From Pseudoflavonifractor sp. 524-17 (GTDB lineage: Bacteria; Bacillota; Clostridia; Oscillospirales; Oscillospiraceae), in the NCBI RefSeq assembly GCF_009935845.1, contig NZ_QWEK01000013.1, positions 1 to 64,000 on the forward strand: a stretch of DNA of 64,000 nucleotides, given 5' to 3'. Both the position numbers and the translations under genes were made by a program. Positions 1 through 7,828 of the stretch are shown one piece after another (within the stretch, counting starts at the first letter, position 1; every line of letters starts with the position of its first letter). The notes beneath the pieces were generated by a model. The model did not search any database. It was given only the letters and a program-made list of their open reading frames with translations, and had not been told where the DNA came from.

Positions 1-561
1 CGCGGGGGCGGCGGCCGGCACAGGCGCCGGAGCAGCGGCCTGGGCGGCGGGGGCGGGGGCCGCAGCGGGAGTGGCGGGAGCGGCGGTGACGGGAGTGCCG
101 TACTTCTTCAGGTCGTCAATGGTAATCATGCCCAGCAGGCCGGTGCCCTTGATGTGGGCGTAGGCCAGACCTTTTTCCTCGGCGATTTTCTTGGCCCGGG
201 GCGTGATCTTCACATCGCCGGCGGGGACGGCGGCGGCAGGAGCCGGAGCGGCGGCGCTTGCGGCGGGGGCCTCCTGCGCAGCGGGGGCCGCGGCGGGGAC
301 GGAGTCGTCCAGAGGCTCGTCCATGCTGTCGGCGATGACGCAGATAGTCTCTCCGCAGGGGATCTCATCGTCCACCTGGGCGACGATCTTGCGGATGACG
401 CCGTCCCGGGGGGCCTCGCCGGTGTTGGTAATCTTATCGGTGCTGACCTCTACCAAGGCGTCGCCTTTCTTGACGGCGTCGCCCTCGCTGACCAGCCACT
501 CGCCGATGACGCCGGTCTCCATGGACAGGCCGAATTTCGGCATACCGTAATTTGTAATCAT
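1..561 (-). CDS. E2 dihydrolipoamide acyltransferase of a 2-oxoacid/acetoin-type dehydrogenase (partial)
   Basis: The gene runs off the left edge, so only about the first 187 residues are visible and the catalytic acyltransferase domain is missing. Residues 1-80 form a lipoyl domain, with the lipoyl lysine expected at K43 in STDKITN. An Ala/Pro-rich linker follows (about 85-115). Then comes an E3/E1-binding peripheral domain with the KITPRAKKIAEEKG motif, and a second Ala/Pro linker. The protein would accept the acyl group from E1 and pass it to CoA in the cytoplasm. The start ATG follows GGGAGGAG at good spacing. It lies 21 nt after E1beta and closes the visible part of the operon. No E3 is seen; it may lie to the left. 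Family assignment is firm; the substrate (pyruvate, acetoin, branched-chain or other oxoacid) is not determined. Confidence 0.9.
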   Translation of the reverse strand, partial: MITNYGMPKFGLSMETGVIGEWLVSEGDAVKKGDALVEVSTDKITNTGEAPRDGVIRKIVAQVDDEIPCGETICVIADSMDEPLDDSVPAAAPAAQEAPAASAAAPAPAAAVPAGDVKITPRAKKIAEEKGLAYAHIKGTGLLGMITIDDLKKYGTPVTAAPATPAAAPAPAAQAAAPAPVPAAAPA

Positions 562-582
562 TGTCGTATCTCCTCCCGTGAC

Positions 583-1566
583 TTAATATTCCATGACCTC
601 GCGGATGGCCTTGACCAGGTCGTCCTGCTGCGGCATGACATAGTCCTCCAGGCCGGGGGAGAAGGGCATGGGGGAGTCCAGGCCGGTGACCCGCTTGACG
701 GGGCCGCGCAGGTACTCGAACACGTCCTCGTTGATCATGGCGGAGATCTCAGCGGCCCAGCCGCCGCACTTCACACCCTCCTGGGCGATGACCAGACGGC
801 CGGTTTTGGCTACGGACTTCTGAATGGCGTCCTTGTCGTAGGGGAAGACCGTGCGCAGGTCGATGATCTCGCAGGACACGCCGTCCTTTTCCAGCTGGGC
901 GGCGGCCTTGTGGGCCTTTTCCAGCATGATCTGGGTGGCCACAATGGTCACGTCGCTGCCTTCCCGCTCAATCTCCGCCTCATAGAGGGGGATCTCGTAC
1001 ATCTCCTCCGGCACCTCGCCCTTTACGTTGTACAGGGCCTTGTGCTCCAGGAAGAGGACCGGGTTGTCGCTCTTGATGGCGGAGATCAGCATACCCTTGG
1101 CCTCGTAGGGGGTGGTGGGGCACACGATGACCAGGCCGGGCGTGTTCATAAACCAGGACTCCACACAGGCGGAGTGGTGGTAGGCGCAGCGGATGCCGCC
1201 GCCCTGGGGGGCGCGGACGGTGATGCCGCAGTGGGCCTTGCCCTGGTACATATAGTTGAGCTTGGCGGCGTTATTGGTGATCTGGTCAAAGCCCACGCCC
1301 AAAAAGTCGGCGAACATGATCTCCGGCACAGGCTTCAGGCCGCAGACGGCGGCGCCGCAGGACAGGCCCAGAATGGCGGACTCGGACAGGGCGGTGTCCT
1401 TGATGCGCTCGGGCCACTTGGCCCAGATGCCCTTGGTGATGCCGAAATCGCCGCCCATTTTAGCGACGTCTTCGCCCAGGACGAAGACGCGCTCGTCCTG
1501 CTCCATAATCTGATGCAGGGCCTCGTTGATGGCCATGCCGTAGGAAAGCTTCTTGCCTCTGCTCAT
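583..1566 (-). CDS. E1 beta subunit of 2-oxoacid/acetoin-type dehydrogenase
   Basis: This 327-residue protein matches the transketolase-like beta subunit of E1 (PdhB/AcoB/BkdB class) in length and motifs. Examples are YGMAINEAL near the N-terminus, VFVLGEDVA, the central PQGGGIRCAYHHSACVE segment and the C-terminal domain with DLRTVFPYD and VTGLDSPMPF. With E1alpha it would form the thiamine-diphosphate active site that decarboxylates or cleaves a 2-oxo substrate and acylates the lipoyl arm of E2. Its ATG overlaps the E1alpha stop (ATGA, 4 nt), so the two subunits are translationally coupled. The acetoin dehydrogenase and pyruvate dehydrogenase families cannot be separated by eye. Confidence 0.92.
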   Translation of the reverse strand: MSRGKKLSYGMAINEALHQIMEQDERVFVLGEDVAKMGGDFGITKGIWAKWPERIKDTALSESAILGLSCGAAVCGLKPVPEIMFADFLGVGFDQITNNAAKLNYMYQGKAHCGITVRAPQGGGIRCAYHHSACVESWFMNTPGLVIVCPTTPYEAKGMLISAIKSDNPVLFLEHKALYNVKGEVPEEMYEIPLYEAEIEREGSDVTIVATQIMLEKAHKAAAQLEKDGVSCEIIDLRTVFPYDKDAIQKSVAKTGRLVIAQEGVKCGGWAAEISAMINEDVFEYLRGPVKRVTGLDSPMPFSPGLEDYVMPQQDDLVKAIREVMEY

Positions 1567-2537
1567 CTCGTCTCCACCTCTCTGTCAGCGTAAGTATAAG
1601 TAGTAGCGGTCTCGATGCCGGGGAAGGGACTCTCCAGGGAGAATTTCAGCATCTCCTGCACGTGGGCCTCTTCCTCTTCCTCGATCTTGACAATGTCGCC
1701 CTCGGCGATGCCCCGGTCCAGCATGGTCTTGCGGCACAGCTTCACAGGGTCGCGGTCCTTCCAGGCCTGCACCTCTTCGTCGGGGCGGTAGGCGGCGGGG
1801 TCGCCGGCGAAGTGGCCCTGCCAGCGGTAGGTGTCAAACTCCAGCAGGGTGGGACCCTCCCCCTTGCGGGCCCGCTCCACGGCGGACTCCACGGCCTCTA
1901 CCACGGCCTCGATGTCGTTGCCGTCCACATAGAAGCTGGGCACCTCGTAGCCCTCTCCCCAGGTCTTCAGGCGCTGCTGGGGGTGGGCTTCGGTGTACTT
2001 GGTGGAGATGGCGTACTGGTTGTTCACCAGGCAGTAGATGATGGGCAGTTTCCAGGTGGCGGACATATTCATGCTCTCGTGGCAGGTGCCCTCGCCCAGG
2101 GTGCCGTCGCCCATGAACACGGCGGTGACAGCGTCGGTGTGGTTGTACACGGCGTTGAAGGCGGTGCCCAGGCAGGTGACCATGGTGGAACCCTGAATGC
2201 CGTTGAAGCCCATGTTGCCGCAGTCCAGATCGTTGACGTGCATGGAGCCGCCCCGGCCGTGGTTCACGCCGGTGGCCTTGCCGAAGATCTCAGCCATGAC
2301 CAGCTTGGGGTCGGTGCCGCACAGGGCGATGGCGCCGTGGCCGCGGTGGTCGGGGAATTTATAGTCGGTCTTCTTCAGGCAGTCCACCACGCCGGCCTGG
2401 CAGGCCTCCTGCCCGATGCTCAGATGGACGAACCCGGGGACGGTACCGTTGGCGGCATAGGTCTCGATCACCTCTTCAAAGCGGCGGATCATGACCATGT
2501 CACGGTACAGCTTCAACAGTCTTTCGTTTGAAAGCAT
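1563..2537 (-). CDS. E1 alpha subunit of 2-oxoacid/acetoin-type dehydrogenase
   Basis: This 324-residue thiamine-diphosphate-dependent E1 alpha subunit begins MLSNERLLKLYRDM and carries FPDHRGHGAI, the GRGGSMHV segment, and the TPP/Mg motif MGDGTLGEGTCHESMN followed by NNQYAIST. That layout is typical of AcoA/PdhA. The start chosen is the ATG at 2537, because GGAGGAAACGAA directly precedes it; an upstream in-frame start at 2579 lacks a good ribosome binding site. It lies 68 nt downstream of the Mch-like gene, with no terminator visible between them, and overlaps E1beta by 4 nt. Its place in an operon with a molybdenum hydroxylase and a cyclohydrolase is unusual and suggests that its substrate is a ring-cleavage product rather than bulk pyruvate (inference). 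Confidence 0.92.
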   Translation of the reverse strand: MLSNERLLKLYRDMVMIRRFEEVIETYAANGTVPGFVHLSIGQEACQAGVVDCLKKTDYKFPDHRGHGAIALCGTDPKLVMAEIFGKATGVNHGRGGSMHVNDLDCGNMGFNGIQGSTMVTCLGTAFNAVYNHTDAVTAVFMGDGTLGEGTCHESMNMSATWKLPIIYCLVNNQYAISTKYTEAHPQQRLKTWGEGYEVPSFYVDGNDIEAVVEAVESAVERARKGEGPTLLEFDTYRWQGHFAGDPAAYRPDEEVQAWKDRDPVKLCRKTMLDRGIAEGDIVKIEEEEEAHVQEMLKFSLESPFPGIETATTYTYADREVETR

Positions 2538-2605
2538 TTCGTTTCCTCCTATGACAGATAGAATTGTAATATGTACCACTGGAAATAATGCCGGACAGAT
2601 GAAAA

Positions 2606-3565
2606 TCAGTGCAGGAAGCTGCGCTCCAGGGCGTCGTAGTTGATCTCGCCGGCGCAGTAGGCACGGCCGGTGTTGACGTTGTGGATCTGGATCTTGCCCA
2701 CGGAGTGGACGTCGTGGTCCACATAGAAGAAGTCCCGGCCCGCCGCCTCAAACACGTCCTCAAAGAGCTCGCCGTAGTTGGGGGAGGAGGTCTTGCCGGC
2801 CAGCTGGTGGATGACCTTGGCGATGTCCTTGTCTTCAGCGTCCACCCAGACCTCAATTTCGCTGCCGTAGATCAGCGCGTCATTGATGCGGCCCATGGCC
2901 TTCATCTCGTCCTTGACAATGGGGGCGATGGGGGCGGAGCCCCGGATCATGACAATCTGGGCGGGATCAAAGTGCTTTTCAAACATCTTGTGGCAGGTCT
3001 GCTCCAGCATACGGGCGGAGACCTGGATAGAGGCCACCACACAGGTGCTGGGGGAGATGAGGATGTACACGTCCTCGGGCTTCAAATGGCAGGCGTCCGC
3101 CACTTCCCGGGCCACGGCCTCGGTGGGCATCTTCACATCCTGAAGGCAGAGCACCGCCTTGTCGTGGTGGTCGCTGTAGTCGGTCATCTCAAAATACCAG
3201 TCGGAGGGGACCTTGGCAATGCCGCGGGCCGGACCGGTGCCGATGGTGGCGAATTCGCCCTCGCCCAGCTTCCACCCGGCGATCTGGGAGCCCAGGCAGG
3301 CGATCAGGGGCTGATCAATGAACATATTCACCGAAGCGAAGCTGTACTGGTCATTGAGCTTGAAGCTGCCCAGCGTTACCTCGCCCAGATCGCCGATGCA
3401 GGCCCGGGTAAAAAGCAGACCGGCGGTCCAGCTGCCTTTGCAGTTCAGGCCCATGTCGATCACCGTGGTGCCGCAGTCCATTTTAATCACCTTGCAGCCC
3501 AACGCGTCGGCGTTCTCCAAAATCTCCTGGACCACTTTCATGGCTCGCTTGTTTGTACTGACCAT
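2606..3565 (-). CDS. mch: methenyltetrahydromethanopterin cyclohydrolase (Mch) family protein
   Basis: The 319-residue product aligns along its whole length with the Mch family known from methanogens and methylotrophs: VSTNKRAMKVVQEI at the N-terminus, DCGTTVIDMGLN, AGLLFTRACIGDLG, GTGPARGIAK, SPSTCVVASIQVSAR, SAPIAPIVKDEMKAMGR, and C-terminal NTGRAYCAGEIN. Mch opens the imidazolinium ring of methenyl-H4MPT to give formyl-H4MPT. The start at 3565 is chosen because it gives the usual family length. H4MPT is not expected in a clostridium and no other H4MPT genes are visible, so the enzyme may use tetrahydrofolate or hydrolyse another cyclic amidine. It sits inside the molybdenum hydroxylase/E1-E2 operon. 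Family membership is strong; the reaction here is uncertain. Confidence 0.88.
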   Translation of the reverse strand: MVSTNKRAMKVVQEILENADALGCKVIKMDCGTTVIDMGLNCKGSWTAGLLFTRACIGDLGEVTLGSFKLNDQYSFASVNMFIDQPLIACLGSQIAGWKLGEGEFATIGTGPARGIAKVPSDWYFEMTDYSDHHDKAVLCLQDVKMPTEAVAREVADACHLKPEDVYILISPSTCVVASIQVSARMLEQTCHKMFEKHFDPAQIVMIRGSAPIAPIVKDEMKAMGRINDALIYGSEIEVWVDAEDKDIAKVIHQLAGKTSSPNYGELFEDVFEAAGRDFFYVDHDVHSVGKIQIHNVNTGRAYCAGEINYDALERSFLH

Positions 3566-3609
3566 TGCTGCGCGCCTTCTTTCTTCTCTTATTTTATCCG
3601 AAACCGGAT

Positions 3610-4338
3610 TTATGCTTTTTTGCCGAAAACGTCGATGGCGGCGCCCATAATGGGGGCGGCGGCGTCGGAGGCCAGGAAGCACACCACCTTGGATACCTCG
3701 TCCACCTGGAGCATCTCATCCAGCTTGACGGTGATGGCGGGATCGGTGTCAATCCGGGCCCGGGTCTGTTCCGTATTGGTCATGCCCAGATAGATGGCGT
3801 TGACGTTGATGCCGTAATTCTTGACCTCCTCAGAGAGGATCTGGGTCAGAGAGACGATGCCGCCCTTGGACGCGGCGTAAGCGCCAAAGCCGGGGAAGAA
3901 GAGCTTGGCGCCGGAGGAGCTCATATTGATGATCTTGCCGTACCGGCGCTGGATCATGCCGGGCAGGACGGACTTAATGCAGTAGAATGTGCCGTTCAGA
4001 TTGGAGTTGATGTGCCGGTCCCAGTCCTCCAGAGAGGTATCCATCACTGTGGAGGAGTGGTAGTAAGCGGCGTTGTTCACCAGAACATCCACCTGTCCGG
4101 CCTGCTCCAGAATACGCTGGAAGCAGTCGTGTACCTGGGTATAGTCGCCCACGTCGCAGCCCATGGCACAGGCGTCGCCGCCCTGGGACCTGATCTCCGC
4201 CGCTACCTTCTCCACCTTAGAGAGAGTGCGGCCCAGCAGATAGACCTTGGCGCCCTGCCCGGCAAAATCCTTGGCAAAGCCCGCGCCCAGGCCCTGACCA
4301 GCGCCAGTGATGACAACGACTTTTCCTTCAAAACCCAT
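3610..4338 (-). CDS. short-chain dehydrogenase/reductase (SDR)
   Basis: This 242-residue classical SDR has the N-terminal Rossmann nucleotide site TGAGQGLGAG, the structural NNAA motif, a catalytic Ser in INMSSSGAK, and the Tyr-Lys pair in GAYAASKGG. It would oxidise or reduce a hydroxyl/keto group with NAD(P)(H) in the cytoplasm. The start at 4338 follows GGAGCTGAGATAAT. The C-terminus is short (ends VFGKKA), close to the usual minimum for the family. It lies 44 nt upstream of mch and about 110 nt downstream of the molybdenum hydroxylase gene, from which it is separated by paired hairpins (4371-4436). The substrate cannot be named; the operon suggests it works on an intermediate between the hydroxylase and the E1/E2 complex. 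Confidence 0.9.
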   Translation of the reverse strand: MGFEGKVVVITGAGQGLGAGFAKDFAGQGAKVYLLGRTLSKVEKVAAEIRSQGGDACAMGCDVGDYTQVHDCFQRILEQAGQVDVLVNNAAYYHSSTVMDTSLEDWDRHINSNLNGTFYCIKSVLPGMIQRRYGKIINMSSSGAKLFFPGFGAYAASKGGIVSLTQILSEEVKNYGINVNAIYLGMTNTEQTRARIDTDPAITVKLDEMLQVDEVSKVVCFLASDAAAPIMGAAIDVFGKKA

Positions 4339-4370
4339 ATTATCTCAGCTCCATTTCGTTCAGTGTGGGG

Positions 4371-4436
4371 CGTCTCTGAAAAGCGGCGAATCCCCTCGCC
4401 GCCTTTCAGAGACGCCTCCCCTTGCCGGGAGGCGTC
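4371..4436 (-). repeat. two overlapping hairpins between molybdenum hydroxylase and SDR genes
   Basis: CGTCTCTGAAA (4371-4381) pairs with 4404-4414, and the inner GCGGCGA (4383-4389) pairs with 4396-4402. A second perfect 10-bp stem pairs GACGCCTCCC (4411-4420) with 4427-4436. The stems share GACG at 4411-4414, so they cannot both form fully. There is no T-run, so this is more likely an RNA-processing, attenuating or REP-like palindromic element than a simple terminator. Confidence 0.6.
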
Positions 4437-4447
4437 CCGAAATACGG

Positions 4448-6715
4448 TTACGGCTGGTTCAGGGCGGCCAGGATCACTTCCTTGCGCAGGGGCAAGTTGT
4501 GGAAATCCCGCTCTACCGCGTTGGACACCGCGTTGGCGATGGCCGCCGGGGAGGGCACCACGGAGCACTCGCCGATGCTTTTGCCGCCGTAGGGGCCGGT
4601 ATACTCCGGCTTGTCCACGCAGGTGACCCGGATGGGAGGCATCTCATCGGCGGTGAAGATGTGAGAAGTGCGGAAGGTGCTGTTTTTCACCCGGCCTTTC
4701 TCATCCCACACGATGCCCTCGCACAGGGCGTAGCCCAGGCCCATCTGAATGGCGCCCTCGATCTGCCCCTCCACCGACATGGGATTGAGCACCGAGCCCA
4801 CATCGTGGGAGGCCACGTAGTCCAGTACCTTGACCTCGCCGGTCTCGGTGTCCACCTGTACCTTGACAAAGTGGGCGCCGTAAGACTCGGCCATAGCCCG
4901 GCTGGCAAAGGTCTCCGCCACCGCCAGATCCCGCTGGTTCTTGCTGCGGGCGTGCTGGGCCAGTTCCGCCATGGTGGCGGAGCGGTCGGGGTAGTTCAGG
5001 CTCCAGGCCCGGCCGTCGTGGAGGACAATGCGGTCGATGGCGTCGGGGAGGAGATCCGCGGCCTCCTCCAGCAGCATCTGCTTCAGGGCGTTGGCCGCCT
5101 TAACCGCGGCGTTGGCGCTGACGTAGGTGCCCCGGCTGGAAAAGTTGCCAAAATCCCAGAGGGTGGCGTCGGTGTCGGCCTGGATGTACTCAATGTCGCT
5201 GGGCTGGATGCCCAGAATCTCGGCGGTGACCTGACCCTGTAGAGTGACGGAGCCGTTGCCCATATCGCAGCAGCCGCTGGCCAGGACCACAGTGCCGTCC
5301 TCATTCATGTGCAGGATGATGCCGGTGGTGTCCGGGTGGACGCCGAAGACGCCGTTGCCGTGGGTGGCCGCCGCCATGCCCACGCCGATGCGGTAGCGGC
5401 CGTTCTCCCGGCGGGAGGCCTCCTGCTCCGCCAGGGCCTTTTTCCAGTCGAAGAGGGCGGCGCCCTGCTCCACACAGGCCTTGGCGTAGGTGTTGCCCAG
5501 GGGGGTGTTGTTGCGCAGGTCCAGGCCGTGCTCTCCCTTGAGGTTTTTCAATATCAGGTCTACCAGGTCCATGTTGAGGGCCTTGGCGATCTGGTTGAGC
5601 TGACGCTGCTGGGCGAAAAATTCCTGCGGGGAGCCGAAGCCCCGCATAGCCGCGCCGCACAGGCAGTTGGTATAGACCTCCGTGGCCTTAAAGCGGATAT
5701 TGGGTATGTCCATAATGCGGAAGGCCTTGCCCCCCATGGCCCAGGCCACGCTGGAGGTGCCGCCGGCGTAGGCCCCGGCGTTGATGACCACGTTGAAGTC
5801 CTGGGCTACGATGGTGCCGTCCTTCTTGACGCCGGTCTTGAGGTAAAGGATCATCTGGTGGCGGCTGTGCGAGGAGGGAATGTCCTCCCGCCGGGTATAG
5901 ACCAGGCGGACTGGCCGGCCGGTTTTAATGGCCAGCAGGGACACCACATGCTCCAGAATCATGTCGATCTTGCCGCCGAAGCCGCCGCCGATGGCGGAGG
6001 CGACAACCCGCACCCGGCTCATCTTTAAACCGAAGAGGCGGGACAGGTTCACCCGCACGGCAAAGGCGTCCTGGGTGGGGGACCACACCGTCAGTTTGCC
6101 GTTGGCGTCGTACTGGGCCAGGGCGGCGTGGGTCTCGATGGCGCTGTGGTGAATTGCGGGGAGGGAATACCGGTCCTCAAAGACCAGGTCGGCCTCCTCC
6201 ATGCCCTTGTCCACGTCGCCCTGATTGAGGTTGACGACCTCGGCGATGTTGCCGCCCTCGTGGATGGGGTAGGCATCCTCCTTCATGGCCGCTTCCGGGT
6301 CGATGTAGAAGGGCAGCTCCTCATATTCCACCTGGATGAGTTTCAGGGCTTTTTCCGCAATCTGGACGGTATCGGCGGCTACAGCCGCCACCTTGTCGCC
6401 CACATAGCGCACAATGGGGTCAAAGATGCGCTCGTTCTTGGTCTCGTCAATATTCTCGCCGCAGCAGTTGAAGGGGATATCGGGGGCGTTCTTGTAGCAG
6501 ACCACCGCCCGCACGCCGGGCAAGGCCTCAGCCGCGCTGGTATCAATATGCTTGATCCGGGCGTGGGCCACAGGGCTGAAGAGCACCTTGGCGTGGAGCA
6601 TATGAGGCAGCTTCATATCGGCGACGTATTTCAGTTGACCGGTCACTTTGACCTGGGCATCGCGCACAGGCAGACGCATTCCGATCATACCATTTTTGGG
6701 TTGTTGATAGCTCAT
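4448..6715 (-). CDS. xanthine dehydrogenase/aldehyde oxidase-family molybdenum hydroxylase, large subunit
   Basis: The 755-residue protein is the molybdopterin-binding subunit of the XdhA/CoxL/nicotinate-hydroxylase family. Visible motifs are the N-terminal a/b hammerhead (KVTGQLKYVADMK), GGGFGGK near residue 240, the AMRGFGSPQ cofactor loop, DMGNGSVT, and near the C-terminus GGKSIGECS, which carries the expected catalytic glutamate. Such enzymes hydroxylate purines, other N-heterocycles or aldehydes using water. The start at 6715 follows AGGAAAGGA. The [2Fe-2S] subunit gene is 60 nt upstream, but no FAD (CoxM/XdhB) subunit is present, so electrons probably leave through the iron-sulfur protein to another acceptor. 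The substrate is unproven; neighbouring BMP transport genes make a purine-like ring plausible. Confidence 0.93.
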   Translation of the reverse strand: MSYQQPKNGMIGMRLPVRDAQVKVTGQLKYVADMKLPHMLHAKVLFSPVAHARIKHIDTSAAEALPGVRAVVCYKNAPDIPFNCCGENIDETKNERIFDPIVRYVGDKVAAVAADTVQIAEKALKLIQVEYEELPFYIDPEAAMKEDAYPIHEGGNIAEVVNLNQGDVDKGMEEADLVFEDRYSLPAIHHSAIETHAALAQYDANGKLTVWSPTQDAFAVRVNLSRLFGLKMSRVRVVASAIGGGFGGKIDMILEHVVSLLAIKTGRPVRLVYTRREDIPSSHSRHQMILYLKTGVKKDGTIVAQDFNVVINAGAYAGGTSSVAWAMGGKAFRIMDIPNIRFKATEVYTNCLCGAAMRGFGSPQEFFAQQRQLNQIAKALNMDLVDLILKNLKGEHGLDLRNNTPLGNTYAKACVEQGAALFDWKKALAEQEASRRENGRYRIGVGMAAATHGNGVFGVHPDTTGIILHMNEDGTVVLASGCCDMGNGSVTLQGQVTAEILGIQPSDIEYIQADTDATLWDFGNFSSRGTYVSANAAVKAANALKQMLLEEAADLLPDAIDRIVLHDGRAWSLNYPDRSATMAELAQHARSKNQRDLAVAETFASRAMAESYGAHFVKVQVDTETGEVKVLDYVASHDVGSVLNPMSVEGQIEGAIQMGLGYALCEGIVWDEKGRVKNSTFRTSHIFTADEMPPIRVTCVDKPEYTGPYGGKSIGECSVVPSPAAIANAVSNAVERDFHNLPLRKEVILAALNQP

Positions 6716-6775
6716 TGGTTATCGGTTCCTTTCCTGCTTGCCACGTGGTCGTGGAGATGCACACTTAGGATAAAA

Positions 6776-7246
6776 TCAGGCGTTTCTCATCCGCGCTCCG
6801 GCCAGACGGATGGCGTCCACAATCTTGACATAACCGGTGCAGCGGCACAGGTTGTTGGAGATGGCGGCGCGGATTTCCTCCTCGGAGGGGTCTGGATTTT
6901 TGTCCAGCAGCGCCTTGGCGGACATGACCATGCCGGGCGTGCAGTAGCCGCACTGGACGGCGCCGGCGTCGATAAAGGCCTGCTGGATGGGGTGGAGCTC
7001 AGGGCCGTTGGACAGGCCCTCAATGGTCTGGATGTCCTGCCCCACCGCCTTGACGGCCAGCACCAGGCAGGAATTGACGGCCTCGCCGTCGAGGATGACC
7101 TTGCAGGCGCCGCAGTCGCCGGTGTTGCAGCCGCACTTGGCGCCGGTGAGGTCCAGCACCTCCCGCAGCACGTGGAGGAGGGTCCAGTTCTTCTCTACCT
7201 GGACGGTGCGCACCTCTCCATTGATCTTCAGTTCAATGGTCTCCAT
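6776..7246 (-). CDS. [2Fe-2S] subunit of molybdenum hydroxylase
   Basis: This 156-residue protein of the CoxS/XdhC-type small subunit family has both iron-sulfur sites: an N-terminal plant-ferredoxin cluster ([14 protein letters not shown] plus a later Cys in NSCLVLAV) and a C-terminal cluster (QCGYCTPGM and NLCRCTGY). It carries electrons away from the molybdenum site of the adjacent large subunit. It is the first gene of the minus-strand operon; the ATG at 7246 is preceded by AAAGGAGAG. Two sigma-A-like promoters and a TAGTACTA motif lie upstream. Confidence 0.95.
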   Translation of the reverse strand: METIELKINGEVRTVQVEKNWTLLHVLREVLDLTGAKCGCNTGDCGACKVILDGEAVNSCLVLAVKAVGQDIQTIEGLSNGPELHPIQQAFIDAGAVQCGYCTPGMVMSAKALLDKNPDPSEEEIRAAISNNLCRCTGYVKIVDAIRLAGARMRNA

Positions 7247-7295
7247 AATAATCTGACTCTCCTTTTATAAATAGAGTTGTGAAAACACTGACCCT

Positions 7296-7324
7296 ATTAT
7301 AACTGATTGCGGGAGAAATGTCAC
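7296..7324 (-). promoter_or_regulatory. promoter, proximal, molybdenum hydroxylase operon
   Basis: On the minus strand GTGACA (7319-7324) and TATAAT (7296-7301) are separated by 17 bp. The predicted start site is about 40 nt upstream of the [2Fe-2S] gene ATG. Confidence 0.6.
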
Positions 7325-7399
7325 GTAGTCTTCATAGCACTTTTGCCAATCATTGCTCCGGTTCCCTTTTCCCAAAGAAAATTACCGGAAGAATCACAA

Positions 7400-7407
7400 T
7401 AGTACTA
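7400..7407. promoter_or_regulatory. TAGTACTA operator-like site A
   Basis: The 8-bp palindrome TAGTACTA within AATAGTACTACAAAT lies between the two minus-strand promoters, inside the leader of the distal transcript. It shares its core with the sites at 7625, 12723 and 12744, and is a candidate GntR binding site. Confidence 0.5.
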
Positions 7408-7477
7408 CAAATAAAACGAGGAGGTGGATGGCCGCCGCCAGAATTCAGGCGGGCAAGGGTATATGCTTACTGGTCCT

Positions 7478-7506
7478 ATTATAGTTTTCTCTGATCAAAA
7501 TGTCAA
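7478..7506 (-). promoter_or_regulatory. promoter, distal, molybdenum hydroxylase operon
   Basis: A perfect consensus pair on the minus strand: TTGACA (7501-7506), 17 bp, TATAAT (7478-7483). The transcript would have a leader of about 225 nt containing site A and the proximal promoter. Confidence 0.75.
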
Positions 7507-7624
7507 TTTTATTTGTTGTTTTCTTTCAAATTCGTGCATAATATCTATGGAAAGAATCTGATTTAAGAAATTCAAACTTTTTTTGAGGCGAGAACGCCGC
7601 TTTTTTTCTGTTTTCTCATTTTAT

Positions 7625-7644
7625 TTGTATATAGTACTACTAAA
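7625..7644. promoter_or_regulatory. TAGTACTA operator-like site B
   Basis: This 20-bp sequence, beginning TTGTATATAGTACTAC, recurs exactly in inverted orientation at 12739-12758. It lies upstream of both the minus-strand promoters and the gntR promoter. The exact long repeat in a second intergenic region supports a regulator binding site, most simply for the adjacent GntR protein. Confidence 0.6.
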
Positions 7645-7734
7645 CTAAAAACCAGGCAGGGAACCCATACGCCTCTTTTGGAAGGAATTGCTTTGGAGGG
7701 CAGGCCGGACAGCTTGCTCCCACAGAAAAACTTA

Positions 7735-7763
7735 TTGCAATACGCCGGGGGCGGTGGTAGAAT
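7735..7763 (+). promoter_or_regulatory. promoter of gntR-type regulator gene
   Basis: TTGCAA (7735-7740), a 17-bp spacer and TAGAAT (7758-7763) are placed about 65 bp before the regulator ATG. Confidence 0.5.
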
Positions 7764-7828
7764 GTGTTACAAAGGGATGGGAGCCCGTTTTATGCCAGTG
7801 ATTCTTTTGTAGGACGTGGTACGTTAAT

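Larger units (their letters stand above)
7247..7828. other. divergent control region of the catabolic island
   Basis: This 582-bp AT-rich stretch separates the minus-strand molybdenum hydroxylase operon from the plus-strand GntR gene. It holds two minus-strand promoters, one plus-strand promoter and two TAGTACTA-centred sites. No coding frame is convincing here, and I could not match the leader to a molybdenum-cofactor or purine riboswitch. Confidence 0.8.

Noticed and set aside
154-1593. Long plus-strand open frame of 479 residues opposite the E1beta/E2 genes
   Set aside because: It is an antisense shadow of well-supported dehydrogenase genes; Gly/His/Asp-rich composition is typical of reverse-frame reading in GC-rich DNA.
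7247-7471. Possible molybdenum-cofactor or purine riboswitch ahead of the molybdenum hydroxylase
   Set aside because: I could not find the conserved core sequence of either class in the leader.
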